Positions 34,193 to 43,272 are shown, counted from the first letter of the stretch. The stretch is DNA of 64,000 bases from Streptomyces europaeiscabiei (GCF_036346855.1 NZ_CP107841.1:8312001-8376000), one strand, 5' to 3'. Numbers and translations: made by a program. Notes: generated by a model from the letters alone, not told the origin.

Positions 34193-35704
34193 TCACATGT
34201 GGACCACGGGGGCGGCGTCCGGGTCGTGGACGGGGGCGCCGCGCCGGTAGAGCAGAAAGCTGACGACCAGGCCGGCGACGAAGAAGACGGCGGACCACCA
34301 GTAGGCCGTGGAGTAGGCCTCCAGCCCGGCCTGCGCGACTACGGCGGGGTCCTTCGGGTTCCTGCCGACCAGGTAGTCCGCGGCGGCGCTGGTGGAGAGC
34401 GTGTTGAGGAGGGCGGTGCCGAGGGAACCGCCGATCTGCTGCATCGTGTTGACGGCGGCGGAGGCGACACCGGCGTCCTCCGCGGCGACACCCTCGGTGG
34501 CCAGGCTCATGGCGGGGGCCATGATCAGACCCATGCCGAGTCCGGCGAGAACCAGCGGCGGCAGGATGCCGGTGGTGTAGGAGCTGTTCATGTCGAGGGC
34601 GGTCAGCCAGACCATCGCGGCGGCGGCCATGCCCATGCCCAGCGGGACCACCGGCTTGGGACCGATGCGCGGGACGAGTGTCGTGGAGGCCAGCGTCGAG
34701 GTCAGCATGAGTCCGGTGATCATGGGCAGGAAGGCCAGCCCGGTCTCGATGGGCGTGTAGCCGAGGCTCTGCTGCAGGTAGTAGGTGAGGAAGAGGAAGA
34801 CGCCGAACATGCCCGCGCCGATGATCAGGACGGAGACGAACGACGCGCCGCGGTTCCGGTCGAGCAGGACGCGCAGGGGCAGCAGCGGATGCGGGGAGCG
34901 GGTCTGCCACACCGTGAACGCGGCGAGCAGGACGGCCCCGGCGAGCAGGAAGCCCCAGGTGGCAGGCGAACTCCAATCGTGGCTCTCGGCGTTGGAGAAC
35001 CCGTAGACCAGGCAGAACAGTCCGGCGGAGACCAGGAGGGCACCGGGCACGTCGATCTTGGCGGTCTTGTCGCGGCTGCTGCGGCCGAGCAGGATCATCC
35101 CGCCGACGAAGGCGACGGCGGCGAAGAAGAGGTTGACGTACAGGGTCCAGCGCCAGTCGAGGTGCTCGGTCAGTACGCCGCCCAGCAGCAGGCCGACGGC
35201 GCCGCCGGCCCCCGCGATCGCGCCGTAGACGCCGAAGGCCTTCCCGCGTTCCTTGGGGTCGGTGAACGTCGTGGTCAGCAGCGACAGCGCGGCCGGCGCG
35301 AGGAGCGCCCCGAACAGGCCCTGCCCGGCCCGGGCGGCGACGAGCATCTCGAAACTGCCGGCCGCGCCGCCGATGGCGGAGGCACCGGCGAAGCCCACCA
35401 GGCCGACCAGGAACGTCAGCTTCCGCCCGAACAGGTCCGCTATTCGCCCGCCGAGCAGCAGCAGACTGCCGAAGGCGAGCGCGTAGGCGGTGACGATCCA
35501 CTGCCGGTCGCCGTCCGAGAAGTCCAGGTCCTGCTGGGCCGAGGGCAGCGCGATGTTCACGATCGTCGCGTCCAGCACCACCATCAGCTGCGCCAGGCCG
35601 ATGACGGCGAGGATCCACCAGCGATGGCGGTGCGGTGGGTCGGTGGTCGGCAGCGGTGCTGTGGGAGCCGTGCCGGTCGGTGTGTCGGAGACGGTGGAAG
35701 ACAT
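34193..35704 (-). CDS. MFS efflux transporter, DHA2 (14-TM) family
   Basis: A 503-residue drug/proton antiporter of the EmrB/QacA type. Segment 1 reads LAQLMVVLDATIVNIALPSAQ (motif D1). Motif A, GGRIADLFGRK, follows TM2, and motif C-like GAIAGAGGAVGLLLGGVL lies in TM5. Fourteen hydrophobic segments are visible. The start at ATG 35704 is preceded by CTCCGGAG. It sits behind an MpaB-family gene on the same strand, divergent from a TetR regulator, so the three form a typical TetR-controlled efflux group. Confidence 0.93.
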   Translation of the reverse strand: MSSTVSDTPTGTAPTAPLPTTDPPHRHRWWILAVIGLAQLMVVLDATIVNIALPSAQQDLDFSDGDRQWIVTAYALAFGSLLLLGGRIADLFGRKLTFLVGLVGFAGASAIGGAAGSFEMLVAARAGQGLFGALLAPAALSLLTTTFTDPKERGKAFGVYGAIAGAGGAVGLLLGGVLTEHLDWRWTLYVNLFFAAVAFVGGMILLGRSSRDKTAKIDVPGALLVSAGLFCLVYGFSNAESHDWSSPATWGFLLAGAVLLAAFTVWQTRSPHPLLPLRVLLDRNRGASFVSVLIIGAGMFGVFLFLTYYLQQSLGYTPIETGLAFLPMITGLMLTSTLASTTLVPRIGPKPVVPLGMGMAAAAMVWLTALDMNSSYTTGILPPLVLAGLGMGLIMAPAMSLATEGVAAEDAGVASAAVNTMQQIGGSLGTALLNTLSTSAAADYLVGRNPKDPAVVAQAGLEAYSTAYWWSAVFFVAGLVVSFLLYRRGAPVHDPDAAPVVHM

Positions 35705-35826
35705 GACGAAACTCCGGAGAAGGTGCGGAAGTGGCTGGGTGCTTCGGTGGTGCGGGGTGGACGGCTGCGTCGATGGAGCTCGTCACGAGTGGGGGGAGGC
35801 AAGAGCGCGCGAGCGGCGCGGGTGGG

Positions 35827-37023
35827 TCAGGCCGCCGGAACCCCGGACCGATCGGCGGCTTCCCGGTTCCGGCGACCGACGGGGAGAACGGCCGCGATCA
35901 GTTCGGGGCCGGGTCCCTGGAGCGCTCGGCGTCGGGCCTCTCCCGCCGAGGCCGGGGAGAACGTCTGCCAGTACCGGGACTGGCGGTTGAGCTTGCCGAT
36001 CAGCGGCATCAGGTGGGTCGCGGCGGGGACGGGGATGCCCAGCCGGTCCGCGGTCCCGTCGCCGAAGGTCTGCCGGAGCACGCTGTGGATGAGGTAGCGC
36101 AGTTGCTCCTCGGAGAGGACGGCACCCGGCGCCCCGGCCATCGCACGGGCCTGCGCGTCGACCATGGCGGTGGTCAGCACGCGTGAGTTCTCGTCGGGCG
36201 CTGCCGTCCTCGCGTCCAGCAGGCCCCGGAGGCGCTCGGCGTCGGTGTGGTCGAGCACGTTTCCGTAGAGGCTCTCGTCAAGGCCGAGCAGATGGGCGAC
36301 GTACGACCAGTAGCGGTAGAGGTAGCGCTCCTCCTCGGGACCGATCTCGATGCCGACGGCGGCCAGGGCGCGGAAGGACACGAGGGTGAGACCGAGCCAC
36401 GTACGGGCCAGGTCGTCGTCCTGCGCGAGCGGGGATCGCCGCCGGGCGAAGGAGGGCCGGCCGGACGCGCCGCCCTCGGCGGATTCGGTGGGTTCGCGGT
36501 CGCGCTCGAACGCCGTGATCCGTATCCGGGCCTGGAGCAGCCGCAGTTGGACGGTGGCCAGGTGACCCGGGGCGCCGCGCAGCAGTCCTCCCGGTCGCAT
36601 GGTCTGACGTGCCCAGACGCCGGTCCCGGCGAGTCGGCGTGGGGCCATGGCCGCCGGAGTGCCCGCGCGGGCGAGGCGGCCCGCGACGGCCGGGGACGCG
36701 TAGGTGTGGGCGAGCGTGCCGGTGATGGAGCAGAGCCCGAACCACAGCGGAGGCACGGACAGGCTCACGACATCACCGCGGTGCAGCATCAGAGGGTCCA
36801 CGCCCGAGGGGGCGGATTCCAGCTGCCGCAGCAGCGCGGCCACCGCCCGGGGCGGCGGCTCGTGCAGGCTCGCCAGGCCGTTGCGCAGGCCGGCGTCGAG
36901 GGCCTGGCGAGCCGGTGTGCCGAGAAGGTCCAGTTCGGCGACGACGGCGTCGGCGAGCGCGTCGCCGGCCGTGGGGCCGATCGCCCGCTCGGTGGTCGTG
37001 GGGGATGTGTGGGGTGCGGTCAT
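35827..37023 (-). CDS. Oxygenase MpaB family (DUF2236) protein
   Basis: A 398-residue protein of the DUF2236/latex-clearing-MpaB family. Visible family regions are GDVVSLSVPPLWFGLCSITGTLAHTY, RLAGTGVWARQTMRPGG and RTWLGLTLVSFRALAAVGIEIGPEE, followed by YRYWSYVAHLLG. Members bind heme b and act as oxygenases, though few are characterised. ATG 37023 follows GGAG by 8 bp. It is the first gene behind the TetR operator, upstream of the MFS exporter, so substrate oxidation and export may be linked. Confidence 0.87.
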   Translation of the reverse strand: MTAPHTSPTTTERAIGPTAGDALADAVVAELDLLGTPARQALDAGLRNGLASLHEPPPRAVAALLRQLESAPSGVDPLMLHRGDVVSLSVPPLWFGLCSITGTLAHTYASPAVAGRLARAGTPAAMAPRRLAGTGVWARQTMRPGGLLRGAPGHLATVQLRLLQARIRITAFERDREPTESAEGGASGRPSFARRRSPLAQDDDLARTWLGLTLVSFRALAAVGIEIGPEEERYLYRYWSYVAHLLGLDESLYGNVLDHTDAERLRGLLDARTAAPDENSRVLTTAMVDAQARAMAGAPGAVLSEEQLRYLIHSVLRQTFGDGTADRLGIPVPAATHLMPLIGKLNRQSRYWQTFSPASAGEARRRALQGPGPELIAAVLPVGRRNREAADRSGVPAA

Positions 37024-37051
37024 GGGGGTTCTCCATGCGAGAGAAACGCTC

Positions 37052-37089
37052 TGACACCTGTCAGATTAGCGGTAATCTGACAGGTGTCA
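37052..37089. promoter_or_regulatory. TetR operator: perfect 17-bp inverted repeat
   Basis: TGACACCTGTCAGATTA (37052-37068), spacer GCGG, and TAATCTGACAGGTGTCA (37073-37089) are perfectly complementary. The site lies 29 bp before the MpaB start and 84 bp before the TetR start. It contains the internal palindrome TGACACCTGTCA on one side and TGACAGGTGTCA on the other, so two TetR dimers could bind. Confidence 0.92.
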
Positions 37090-37172
37090 AATAAGATTCC
37101 GTGGGTCCTTAGACTGGGCCCGGGACCGCCCGCAGGGCCGGTGGGCGCGCATCGGAAGTGATGGAGGCAAGC

Positions 37173-37838
37173 GTGGGAGCAAGAGCCGAATCCACTCGAA
37201 GGCCGGGGCGCCCCGGCGCGGACACTCCCGCGGTGCCCGAGGAGGAGAGCGTTCTGCAGCGCGGCCTGGAGGCCTTCGCGGAGCTGGGCTACGACCGGGC
37301 GTCCGCCCGCGAACTGGCCCGCCGCCTGGGCGTCAGCCACAACTTCATCAACGACCGCTACGGCTCCAAGGCGGCGTTCTGGCGTGCGGTGGTGGACTCC
37401 GCCCTGGGGCCGCAGCTGGCCCGCCTGTCCGAGCCCGACCCCTCGGCCGACGACGCGGAGAACCTGCGGCGGCTCATCACCGCCTTCTACCGGTCCTCCG
37501 CGGACACCCCGCTGGTCGGCCGGCTCTTCGTCGACGAACTCAACCAGGACACCGAGCGGTTGGACTATCTGTACGACAACTACATCGGCGTCGTCGTGGG
37601 GAGGATGGCGTCCAGTGTCGACCGGCTCGTCGCCGCCGGACGCATGGCCCCCGTCCCGATGGACGTGCTCTTCTTCGCCATCGTCCCGACCGTCTCCGGC
37701 ATGCTGGACGTCCCCCTCGCCCGCCGCCTCGGCCGCACCGAACACTCCTCGCCGGAGCGAACCGCGGCCAGGGCGGAGTCGCTGGCGGCACTCGTGCTCG
37801 ACGGGTTGCTCGGGACGGGCCGGGAGGCCGGGGCCTGA
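37173..37838 (+). CDS. TetR-family transcriptional regulator
   Basis: A regulator of about 221 residues. The helix-turn-helix reads GYDRASARELARRLGVSHNFINDRYGSKAAFWRAVV (about residues 35-70), followed by an all-helical ligand domain. GTG 37173 is chosen because GGAGG (37163-37167) lies 5 bp before it; GTG 37158 or ATG 37161 would add a few residues. It is divergent from mpaB-MFS with a perfect dyad between, so it is the local repressor. The inducer is unknown and probably a substrate of the pump or oxygenase. Confidence 0.93.
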   Translation: MGARAESTRRPGRPGADTPAVPEEESVLQRGLEAFAELGYDRASARELARRLGVSHNFINDRYGSKAAFWRAVVDSALGPQLARLSEPDPSADDAENLRRLITAFYRSSADTPLVGRLFVDELNQDTERLDYLYDNYIGVVVGRMASSVDRLVAAGRMAPVPMDVLFFAIVPTVSGMLDVPLARRLGRTEHSSPERTAARAESLAALVLDGLLGTGREAGA

Positions 37839-37956
37839 ACCGGAGGATGTGACGCGGCTCGTCGAGCGCGTGGACCGTGGGCTCGTCGAGCGCGTGGACG
37901 CCGAGCGGCGGACGGCGCGGACTCCCTCGCGGCCGTCTTCGCGACCCGCTGTGATC

Positions 37957-37983
37957 CCGCCTCTTCCGCCTCTTCCGCCTCTT
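37957..37983. repeat. Three 9-bp units (CCGCCTCTT) after the TetR gene
   Basis: CCGCCTCTT occurs three times head to tail (37957-37983), followed by decayed copies. Just upstream, CTCGTCGAGCGCGTGGAC is repeated at about 37857 and 37881. The 258-bp gap between the convergent TetR and PaaX genes has no gene. Confidence 0.8.
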
Positions 37984-38096
37984 CCGTTCCGCCTCTACCG
38001 TCGCTTTCGGCGTCACGGAGCGGCTGCTCGGCAGGGACACCGGGTCCGTGGAGCGGCTCCGTCGGCCGGTGCCGCCGCCCCGGCCGGGATTCGGGA

Positions 38097-38990
38097 TCAG
38101 CGCAGCGGCACCGTGTCGAGGTGCTCGCCGGCCATCCGCCGGGCGGGCGTCGCGGTCTGTTCGGCGACGTGGCGGAAGGTGTCCTCGGCGGGGCGGGCCG
38201 GCCAGGCGGCGGGAAGGTGGCGGGCGGGGAGGCGAGGGTCGGCGCGGATGGTCCAGAGCCACTCGCTGACGAGCCGCAGACGGGTCCCGATCGGGTCGTC
38301 ACCGCAACCGGCTCCCAGGTGGGCGGTCCAGCGCTTGTCGAAGGTGACGTAGCGGGCCGCGACGCTCTCCAGGTCCCAGGTGTCGCGGATCATCAGCTCG
38401 ATGTCGGTGGCCACGTCGGCCCGGGCGTGGAAGACCTTGACGTGGTCGGTGAGCCCGAGCTCCGCGACGACACCGGTGATGTCGACGTTCCCCGGGGCGA
38501 TCCACAGCCCGCTGTACAGGGCCCCGAACCCGGACCACGTCAGCCGCGAGCGCAGGTCGTGGCGCTGGCGTTTCCAGGAGTCGGGGAGGGAGAAACCGAG
38601 CAGGGTCCAGGTGCCGTCCCAGTCGTCGTTGACCGCGCCCTGCTTCCAGATGCGGGTGCGGCCGTCCCCCAGGACGCGTGTCGCCTGCGGGGTGAGACCG
38701 AAGTACATCCTGCGGCCCTCGCGCTGGCGCCGCAGCAGACCGCGGTTGACCATGCGGGTCAGCGTGGAACGTACGGCCTGTTCACCGACGCCGACCCGGC
38801 CCAGTACGTCGATGATGCTGCCCGAGTACACGCACAGATCACGGTCGCCGTCCTCCAGCACGTGGTTGCCGAAGAAGGCGAGCATGAGCGACTGCGGGCG
38901 CGGCTGCGGGCCGTCCGTGGCGTCGCTGTCCGGGGTGTCCAGGATGTCGTAGTCCTCCACAGGGGCAAGCGTACGGCCGCCCGTCGGCAC
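38097..38990 (-). CDS. PaaX-family transcriptional regulator
   Basis: A protein of up to 297 residues. The PaaX layout is clear: QSLMLAFFGNHVL start, winged helix VGVGEQAVRSTLTRMVNRGLLRRQREGRRMYFGLTP, the central DDWDGTWTLLGFSLP, and a C-terminal domain with WTAHLGAGCGDDP. PaaX repressors respond to aryl-CoA thioesters, classically phenylacetyl-CoA. GTG 38990 is the longest start and GTG 38960 (VEDYDILDT) is an alternative. No paa genes are in the window, so its targets are elsewhere or include the divergent SDR gene. Confidence 0.88.
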   Translation of the reverse strand: MPTGGRTLAPVEDYDILDTPDSDATDGPQPRPQSLMLAFFGNHVLEDGDRDLCVYSGSIIDVLGRVGVGEQAVRSTLTRMVNRGLLRRQREGRRMYFGLTPQATRVLGDGRTRIWKQGAVNDDWDGTWTLLGFSLPDSWKRQRHDLRSRLTWSGFGALYSGLWIAPGNVDITGVVAELGLTDHVKVFHARADVATDIELMIRDTWDLESVAARYVTFDKRWTAHLGAGCGDDPIGTRLRLVSEWLWTIRADPRLPARHLPAAWPARPAEDTFRHVAEQTATPARRMAGEHLDTVPLR

Positions 38991-39356
38991 CCCGGCGGGC
39001 GGCCGACCAGGTCAACGGCCGTCGGCGGGGTGGGCGAGGCCGTACGGCCGCGGGCAGGGGTCGGTCGATACGGCACGGAGCGGGCGGGGGGTCGTGGAAT
39101 CGGCAGCCGCCGCACGGGCGTTGAGGGGATCCGCGTCCGTGTCGCCCCACAGCGCTCCTCCAGGGTGTCCTTGTGTGACCACCGTTGACAGGTGCCCACC
39201 ACGGACCGTCGCGGAGAGACGCGGCCGAGGTGGCCGAGGCGGCCCGGAACCTTGCCGTCGCCGACGCGCGTTACGTCACGATGAGGACCGTCAAGCACGT
39301 TGCGCGGGGCCGGACTCGCACGAGGCCGCCCCCTCCGCCAGGAAAGCTGGGAAGCC
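38991..39356. other. Divergent gap of about 365 bp between the PaaX and SDR genes
   Basis: No gene is visible. TTGACAGG (39186-39193) and GTCACGATGAGGACCGTCAA (39273-39292) look promoter-like, but I found no clear dyad that could be a PaaX site. Confidence 0.5.
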
Positions 39357-40025
39357 ATGACCACCATCGCCGTCATCGGAGCCGGGCCAGGTCTCGGCGC
39401 GGCCGTCGCCCGCCGCTTCGGCCGTGAGGGGTTCGCCGTGGCGCTCGTCGCCCGCGACCCCGAGCGCACGAAGGCACTCGCCGCCGATCTGACCGACCAG
39501 GGTGTCACGGCCCAGGGGTTCGCCGCCGATGTGCGCGACCCGGAGGCCCTGACCGCCGCACTCGACGCGGCGCACACGGCGCTGGGGCCGGTCGAGGTCC
39601 TGCAGTACAGCCCGCTGCCGCACCGGGACTTCATGCTGCCGGTGCTGGAGACCGGCCACACCGACCTCGTCGGCCCGATCGAGTTCTCCGTCTACGGCGC
39701 GGTCGCCGCCGTACGGCAGGTGCTGCCCGGCATGCGCGACCTCGGGCGCGGCACCGTCCTCTTCGTCAACGGCGGGACGGCCGTGGTCCCGCACCCCGAC
39801 CGGGCCGGCACGTCCATCGCGTTCGCCGCGGAGAGCGCGTACGGCCACCTGCTCCACGACACCCTCGCGGCCGAGGGCATCCATGTCGCCCAACTGGTCG
39901 TCCCGGGCGCGATCGTCCCCGGACACCCCAGGAAGGACCCGGCCGTCCTCGCCGACACCCTGTGGGACATCCACCGGGACCGCCACGGCTTCCGGCACTT
40001 CGCCGACGACCTCGACGCCTCGTAG
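39357..40025 (+). CDS. Short-chain dehydrogenase/reductase family protein
   Basis: A 222-residue SDR-like protein with the nucleotide-binding start IAVIGAGPGLGAAVARRFG and an acidic residue pattern FAADVRDPEAL. The usual catalytic Ser-Tyr-x3-Lys is not obvious: the region after the fourth strand reads TVLFVNGGTAVVPHP and then AESAYGHLLHD, where Tyr is present but the Lys four residues on is His/Leu. It may be an atypical or non-catalytic member. ATG 39357 follows GGGAAG. It is divergent from PaaX. Confidence 0.82.
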   Translation: MTTIAVIGAGPGLGAAVARRFGREGFAVALVARDPERTKALAADLTDQGVTAQGFAADVRDPEALTAALDAAHTALGPVEVLQYSPLPHRDFMLPVLETGHTDLVGPIEFSVYGAVAAVRQVLPGMRDLGRGTVLFVNGGTAVVPHPDRAGTSIAFAAESAYGHLLHDTLAAEGIHVAQLVVPGAIVPGHPRKDPAVLADTLWDIHRDRHGFRHFADDLDAS

Positions 40026-40053
40026 GGGGACCCGCGACGCGGCCGACCTGTGA

Positions 40054-40171
40054 TGGTGCCCGGGTCCGCGACGCGGCCGTCGGGTGGTGCCCGGGTCCGC
40101 GACGCGGCCGTCGGGTGGTGCCCGGGTCCGCGACGCGACCGTCGGGTGGTGGTTGCCCGGGTCCGCGACGC
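40054..40171. repeat. 31-bp tandem array between SDR and VOC genes
   Basis: A 31-bp unit starting TGGTGCCCGGGTCCGCGACG repeats at 40054, 40085 and 40116, with a shorter copy at 40150. The unit is rich in CG and near-palindromic CCCGGG. The 265-bp gap has no other feature. Confidence 0.9.
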
Positions 40172-40290
40172 TCCGGCCCGCGGCGGCCCGACCTCCGGCG
40201 TGGCGCGCTCGGGCACCGCGCCGACGCGCGGTCGTCCGGGGCGGGTGTCACGCTGAGATCACCGGATCCGCGAACGCGAAGGGGAATCCA

Positions 40291-41103
40291 GTGATCACCA
40301 CCGACCTCACTCCCGGCTCCCCCTGTTGGCTCGACCTCGGCGTCCCCGACGTGCCGGCCGCGGCGGCCTTCTACCGCGCGGTGCTCGGCTGGGAGTACGA
40401 GCCCATGGGCGACGGTGACGGCGGGGAGGATGCGCAGGGCGAAGGCGGAGCCTTCCGGAAGGACGGCAAGATCGTCGGCGGGCTCGGCGAACTCACCGAG
40501 AAGGGTGCGCGTCCGGCCTGGATGATCTACTACACCGTCATGGACGCGGACGCCACGACCCAGGCCGTGGAGCGCGCCGGCGGCACGGTGCGGGTGGCGC
40601 CGAGGGATCTTGGCGACTGGGGCCGGATGGCACAGTACAGCGACCCGCTGGGCGGCCAGTTCGCCGTCTGGCAGCCGGGCCGGAACGAGGGGTTCGAGCT
40701 GGCTGACGAGCCGGGCTCACTGTCCTGGACCGAGCTGTTCACCACCGACACCGCGGCCGCCAAGGAGTTCTACGGCACCGTCTTCGGCTGGCAGTTCGGA
40801 GACATGTCCCTGCCGGGCGACGCGGGTACGTACAGCCTCGTCACCCCCGCAGGGCTCCCCGAGGAGCGGATGCAGGGCGGCCTGATGGAACTCCGCGCGG
40901 ACGACCTCACCCTGACGGACGGACGGCCCTACTGGCACCCCGTCTTCGCCGTCACCGACTGCGATGCGGGGGTGGCCGCCGTCACGGGGCACGGCGGCAG
41001 CGTCCAGATGGGACCCGAGAACGTGGAGGGTGTCGGCAGGCTGGCCGTCTGTCTCGACCCGTCGAACGCGGATTTCGTGCTCCTCGCGCCGGCCGAGAGC
41101 TGA
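40291..41103 (+). CDS. VOC-family (glyoxalase-like) two-domain protein
   Basis: A 270-residue protein made of two vicinal-oxygen-chelate modules. The first begins PCWLDLGVPDVPAAAAFYRAVLGWEY, the second LSWTELFTTDTAAAKEFYGTVFGWQF. Each has the DP.GG..AVWQP or WHPVFAVTDCDAGV type end. Such pairs occur in glyoxalase/bleomycin-resistance/dioxygenase proteins and hydroxylases of unknown substrate. GTG 40291 follows AAGGGGAA. It is a single-gene unit in the same direction as its neighbours. Confidence 0.9.
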   Translation: MITTDLTPGSPCWLDLGVPDVPAAAAFYRAVLGWEYEPMGDGDGGEDAQGEGGAFRKDGKIVGGLGELTEKGARPAWMIYYTVMDADATTQAVERAGGTVRVAPRDLGDWGRMAQYSDPLGGQFAVWQPGRNEGFELADEPGSLSWTELFTTDTAAAKEFYGTVFGWQFGDMSLPGDAGTYSLVTPAGLPEERMQGGLMELRADDLTLTDGRPYWHPVFAVTDCDAGVAAVTGHGGSVQMGPENVEGVGRLAVCLDPSNADFVLLAPAES

Positions 41104-41245
41104 CCCGCGCCCCGCGAGGCTCCGTCCCTTCACCACCCTTCACCACGCCTCACCGACCCCTGCCGGACGCCACCGGAAGCCGTCCCGTTCGGCGGTGGCG
41201 CGCTCACCCATTGCGCAAAACAGGATTCGAGTCCATCATCCAACC

Positions 41246-41260
41246 AACAGGAATCCTGTT
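41246..41260. promoter_or_regulatory. Palindrome AACAGGA-A-TCCTGTT before the esterase gene
   Basis: A perfect 7-bp dyad with a single central base lies 34 bp before the esterase start. AACAGGATTC at 41219-41228 matches the reverse complement of the right arm plus flank (GAATCCTGTT, 41251-41260), giving a second half-site pair. The block 41210-41280 is clearly AT-rich. No regulator gene is adjacent, so the binding protein is likely encoded elsewhere. Confidence 0.7.
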
Positions 41261-41293
41261 AATTCAACGTTGTAGCGATGGGCGGGGCCGATC

Positions 41294-42226
41294 ATGCCGT
41301 TCAGTGCCAATATCCAAGCCAGAGGGGTCAAGCTGCTGCTCAGCGGCGTCATGACCCGTGTCCACAAGGACCTGCGCTTCACCGACATTCCGAAGCGGAC
41401 GGAAACCCTTCGGGTCGAGACCGGCGCCGGGCCTGTCGACTGCACCGTCTACCGCCCGCCGGTCGGCACCGCCACCCCCGCTCCCGTGTACATCAACTTC
41501 CATGGCGGCGGCTTCATCGTGGCCCGCCCCGAGCAGGACGACCACATCTGCCGCTACATAGCCGCCAAGGCCGGCTGTGTCGTGATCAACGTGGACTACG
41601 CCGTCGCCCCGCAGCGGACCTTCCCCACCGCCGTCACCCAGGCGTACGACGTCACCGCGTGGGTCGTCGAGCACGGCGAGGCCCACGACTGGGACGGCTC
41701 ACGCGTCGCCGTGGGCGGACACAGCGCGGGAGCCAACCTGACCGCCGGGGTCTGCCGTACGGCCCGCGACCGGGGCACCTTCACACCACGACTGCAGATC
41801 ATCGACTCAGCGCCGCTCGATCAGGTCGCCGACCCGGGCACCAAGCAGTCCCGCATCGCCAAGCCGCTGCTCAGCCCCCAGCTCATGCGGATCTTCACCG
41901 CCGCCTACGTCCCGGACCCGGCCGACCTCGCCGATCCCCTGGCCTCGCCGGGACTTGCCGACGACCTCGCCGGACTGCCGCCCGCCCTCGTCATCACCGC
42001 CGAGAACGACCGCCTGCGCGACGAGGGCGACGCCTACGCCAAGGCCTTGGAGGCCGCGGGCGTGCCGGTCACCCACCGCGTCTTCGAGGGCGTCGACCAC
42101 TACTTCACCCACACCGGCCCGGTGCCGGCAGGCAAGGAAGCGATAGGGCTGATGGCCGACGCCCTGCGCACCGCCCTCGACACGGCCGTCAGCACGCCGC
42201 CTGACAGCGACGTGGCGGGGCGCTGA
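41294..42226 (+). CDS. Alpha/beta hydrolase, HSL-type esterase
   Basis: A 310-residue esterase of the hormone-sensitive-lipase family. The oxyanion motif is NFHGGGFI, the nucleophile motif is VGGHSAGAN (G-x-S-A-G), the acid lies in ITAENDRLRDEG and the histidine in GVDHYFTHTG. It lacks a signal peptide, so it is cytoplasmic. The dyad-rich promoter suggests regulated expression. The substrate is unknown; HSL esterases hydrolyse short acyl esters. Confidence 0.92.
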   Translation: MPFSANIQARGVKLLLSGVMTRVHKDLRFTDIPKRTETLRVETGAGPVDCTVYRPPVGTATPAPVYINFHGGGFIVARPEQDDHICRYIAAKAGCVVINVDYAVAPQRTFPTAVTQAYDVTAWVVEHGEAHDWDGSRVAVGGHSAGANLTAGVCRTARDRGTFTPRLQIIDSAPLDQVADPGTKQSRIAKPLLSPQLMRIFTAAYVPDPADLADPLASPGLADDLAGLPPALVITAENDRLRDEGDAYAKALEAAGVPVTHRVFEGVDHYFTHTGPVPAGKEAIGLMADALRTALDTAVSTPPDSDVAGR

Positions 42227-42304
42227 CGCCACCCGAAGGCGACGCGCAGGCGCCGACACAGGGCGCGGCGACGGCGACCTCCTGGGCGGAGCGGAGGAGC
42301 GGGA

Positions 42305-42480
42305 GCGGACGGTGGGAGTGGTCGGCGAGGTCGACGGTGGCAGCGGACGGTGGGAGTGGTCGGCGAGGTCGACGGTGGCAGCGGACGGTGGCAGTGCGCA
42401 GCGAGGTCGACGGTGGCTGGGAAGGGCGTCGAGTGCGCAGCGAGGCCGAGGTGGCTGGGAAGGGCTTCGAGAGCGCTCGC
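42305..42480. repeat. 38-bp tandem array and a second degenerate repeat
   Basis: A 38-bp unit beginning GCGGACGGTGGGAGTGGTCG starts at 42305 and 42343, and again partially at 42381. It is followed by two imperfect copies of GTGCGCAGCGAGG..GGTGGCTGGGAAGGGC (about 42394 and 42433). The gap 42227-42548 contains no gene besides this. Confidence 0.85.
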
Positions 42481-42548
42481 CGCCGCCGATAGTCTTGGGC
42501 GAAGCACGAGACCGACACCCTGATCACCACACCGGCGAAAGGCGCGAC

Positions 42549-43244
42549 GTGCAGCTCAGCACCCGCGAATGGGGCGCAGGTGACCGGACGGCTCTGCTCG
42601 TCCACGGCATCATGTCCGACTCCCGCACCTGGCGACGGGTGGCCCCGGCGCTCCTGGAGCGCGGCTACCGCGTGATCGCCGTGGACCTGCGCGGCCACGG
42701 AATCTCGCCGCGCGGTGAGTACAGTCCGCAGCTCTTCGCCGACGACCTCGTCGACACGCTGCCCCGGCAGGCCGACCTGGTCATCGGCCACTCCCTGGGC
42801 GGGCTCGCCCTCTCCCTCGCCGTGGAGCGGCTGCGGCCCGCGCGCGCGGTCTACTCGGACCCGGCATGGTCGTCGGCCGACCCCGGCCGGCGCATCGGCC
42901 CCGAGGTCTTCGCCTCCTTCAAGCGTGCCACCCGCAAGCAGACCGCCGCGCTCAACCCGCGCTGGGACAGCGAGGACGTCGACATCGAGATGGCCACGCT
43001 GGCCGCCTGGGACGCCGCCTCCGTGAACTTCCTCGGCGGCCGCCCCCTCTCGGGCTTCGTTCCCGACCGTCCGGCCGTGCCTTCCCTCGTCCAACTCGCC
43101 GACCCCAGCTCGCTGGTGGGGACGCAGGACGCGGACCGGCTCCGGGCGAGCGGCTTCGAGGTCCGTACGGTCACCGGCGCGGGACACACCATCCACCGCG
43201 ACGACTTCGACGGCTTCATGAAGTCCCTGGACGGCTGGGTCTGA
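42549..43244 (+). CDS. Alpha/beta-fold hydrolase
   Basis: A 231-residue hydrolase. Strand and turn VHGIMSDSRTWRRVAPALLERGYRVIAVDLRGHG and nucleophile elbow VIGHSLGGLAL (G-H-S-L-G) are canonical, and the final His is in GAGHTIHRDD. It starts at GTG 42549 after GAAAGG. It is in the same direction as the HSL esterase but 322 bp away, with repeats between. The substrate is unknown. Confidence 0.9.
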   Translation: MQLSTREWGAGDRTALLVHGIMSDSRTWRRVAPALLERGYRVIAVDLRGHGISPRGEYSPQLFADDLVDTLPRQADLVIGHSLGGLALSLAVERLRPARAVYSDPAWSSADPGRRIGPEVFASFKRATRKQTAALNPRWDSEDVDIEMATLAAWDAASVNFLGGRPLSGFVPDRPAVPSLVQLADPSSLVGTQDADRLRASGFEVRTVTGAGHTIHRDDFDGFMKSLDGWV

Positions 43245-43272
43245 CATCTTCGCCGCCGACTGGCAGGTGCCC

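Noticed and set aside
40054..40171. 31-bp repeats as a CRISPR array.
   Set aside because: The units are directly adjacent without spacers, so it is a plain tandem repeat.
41219..41260. GGATTCGAGTCC looks like the T-arm of a tRNA.
   Set aside because: No acceptor stem, anticodon arm or D-arm can be built around it, and the bases are better explained as part of the AACAGGA/TCCTGTT dyad.
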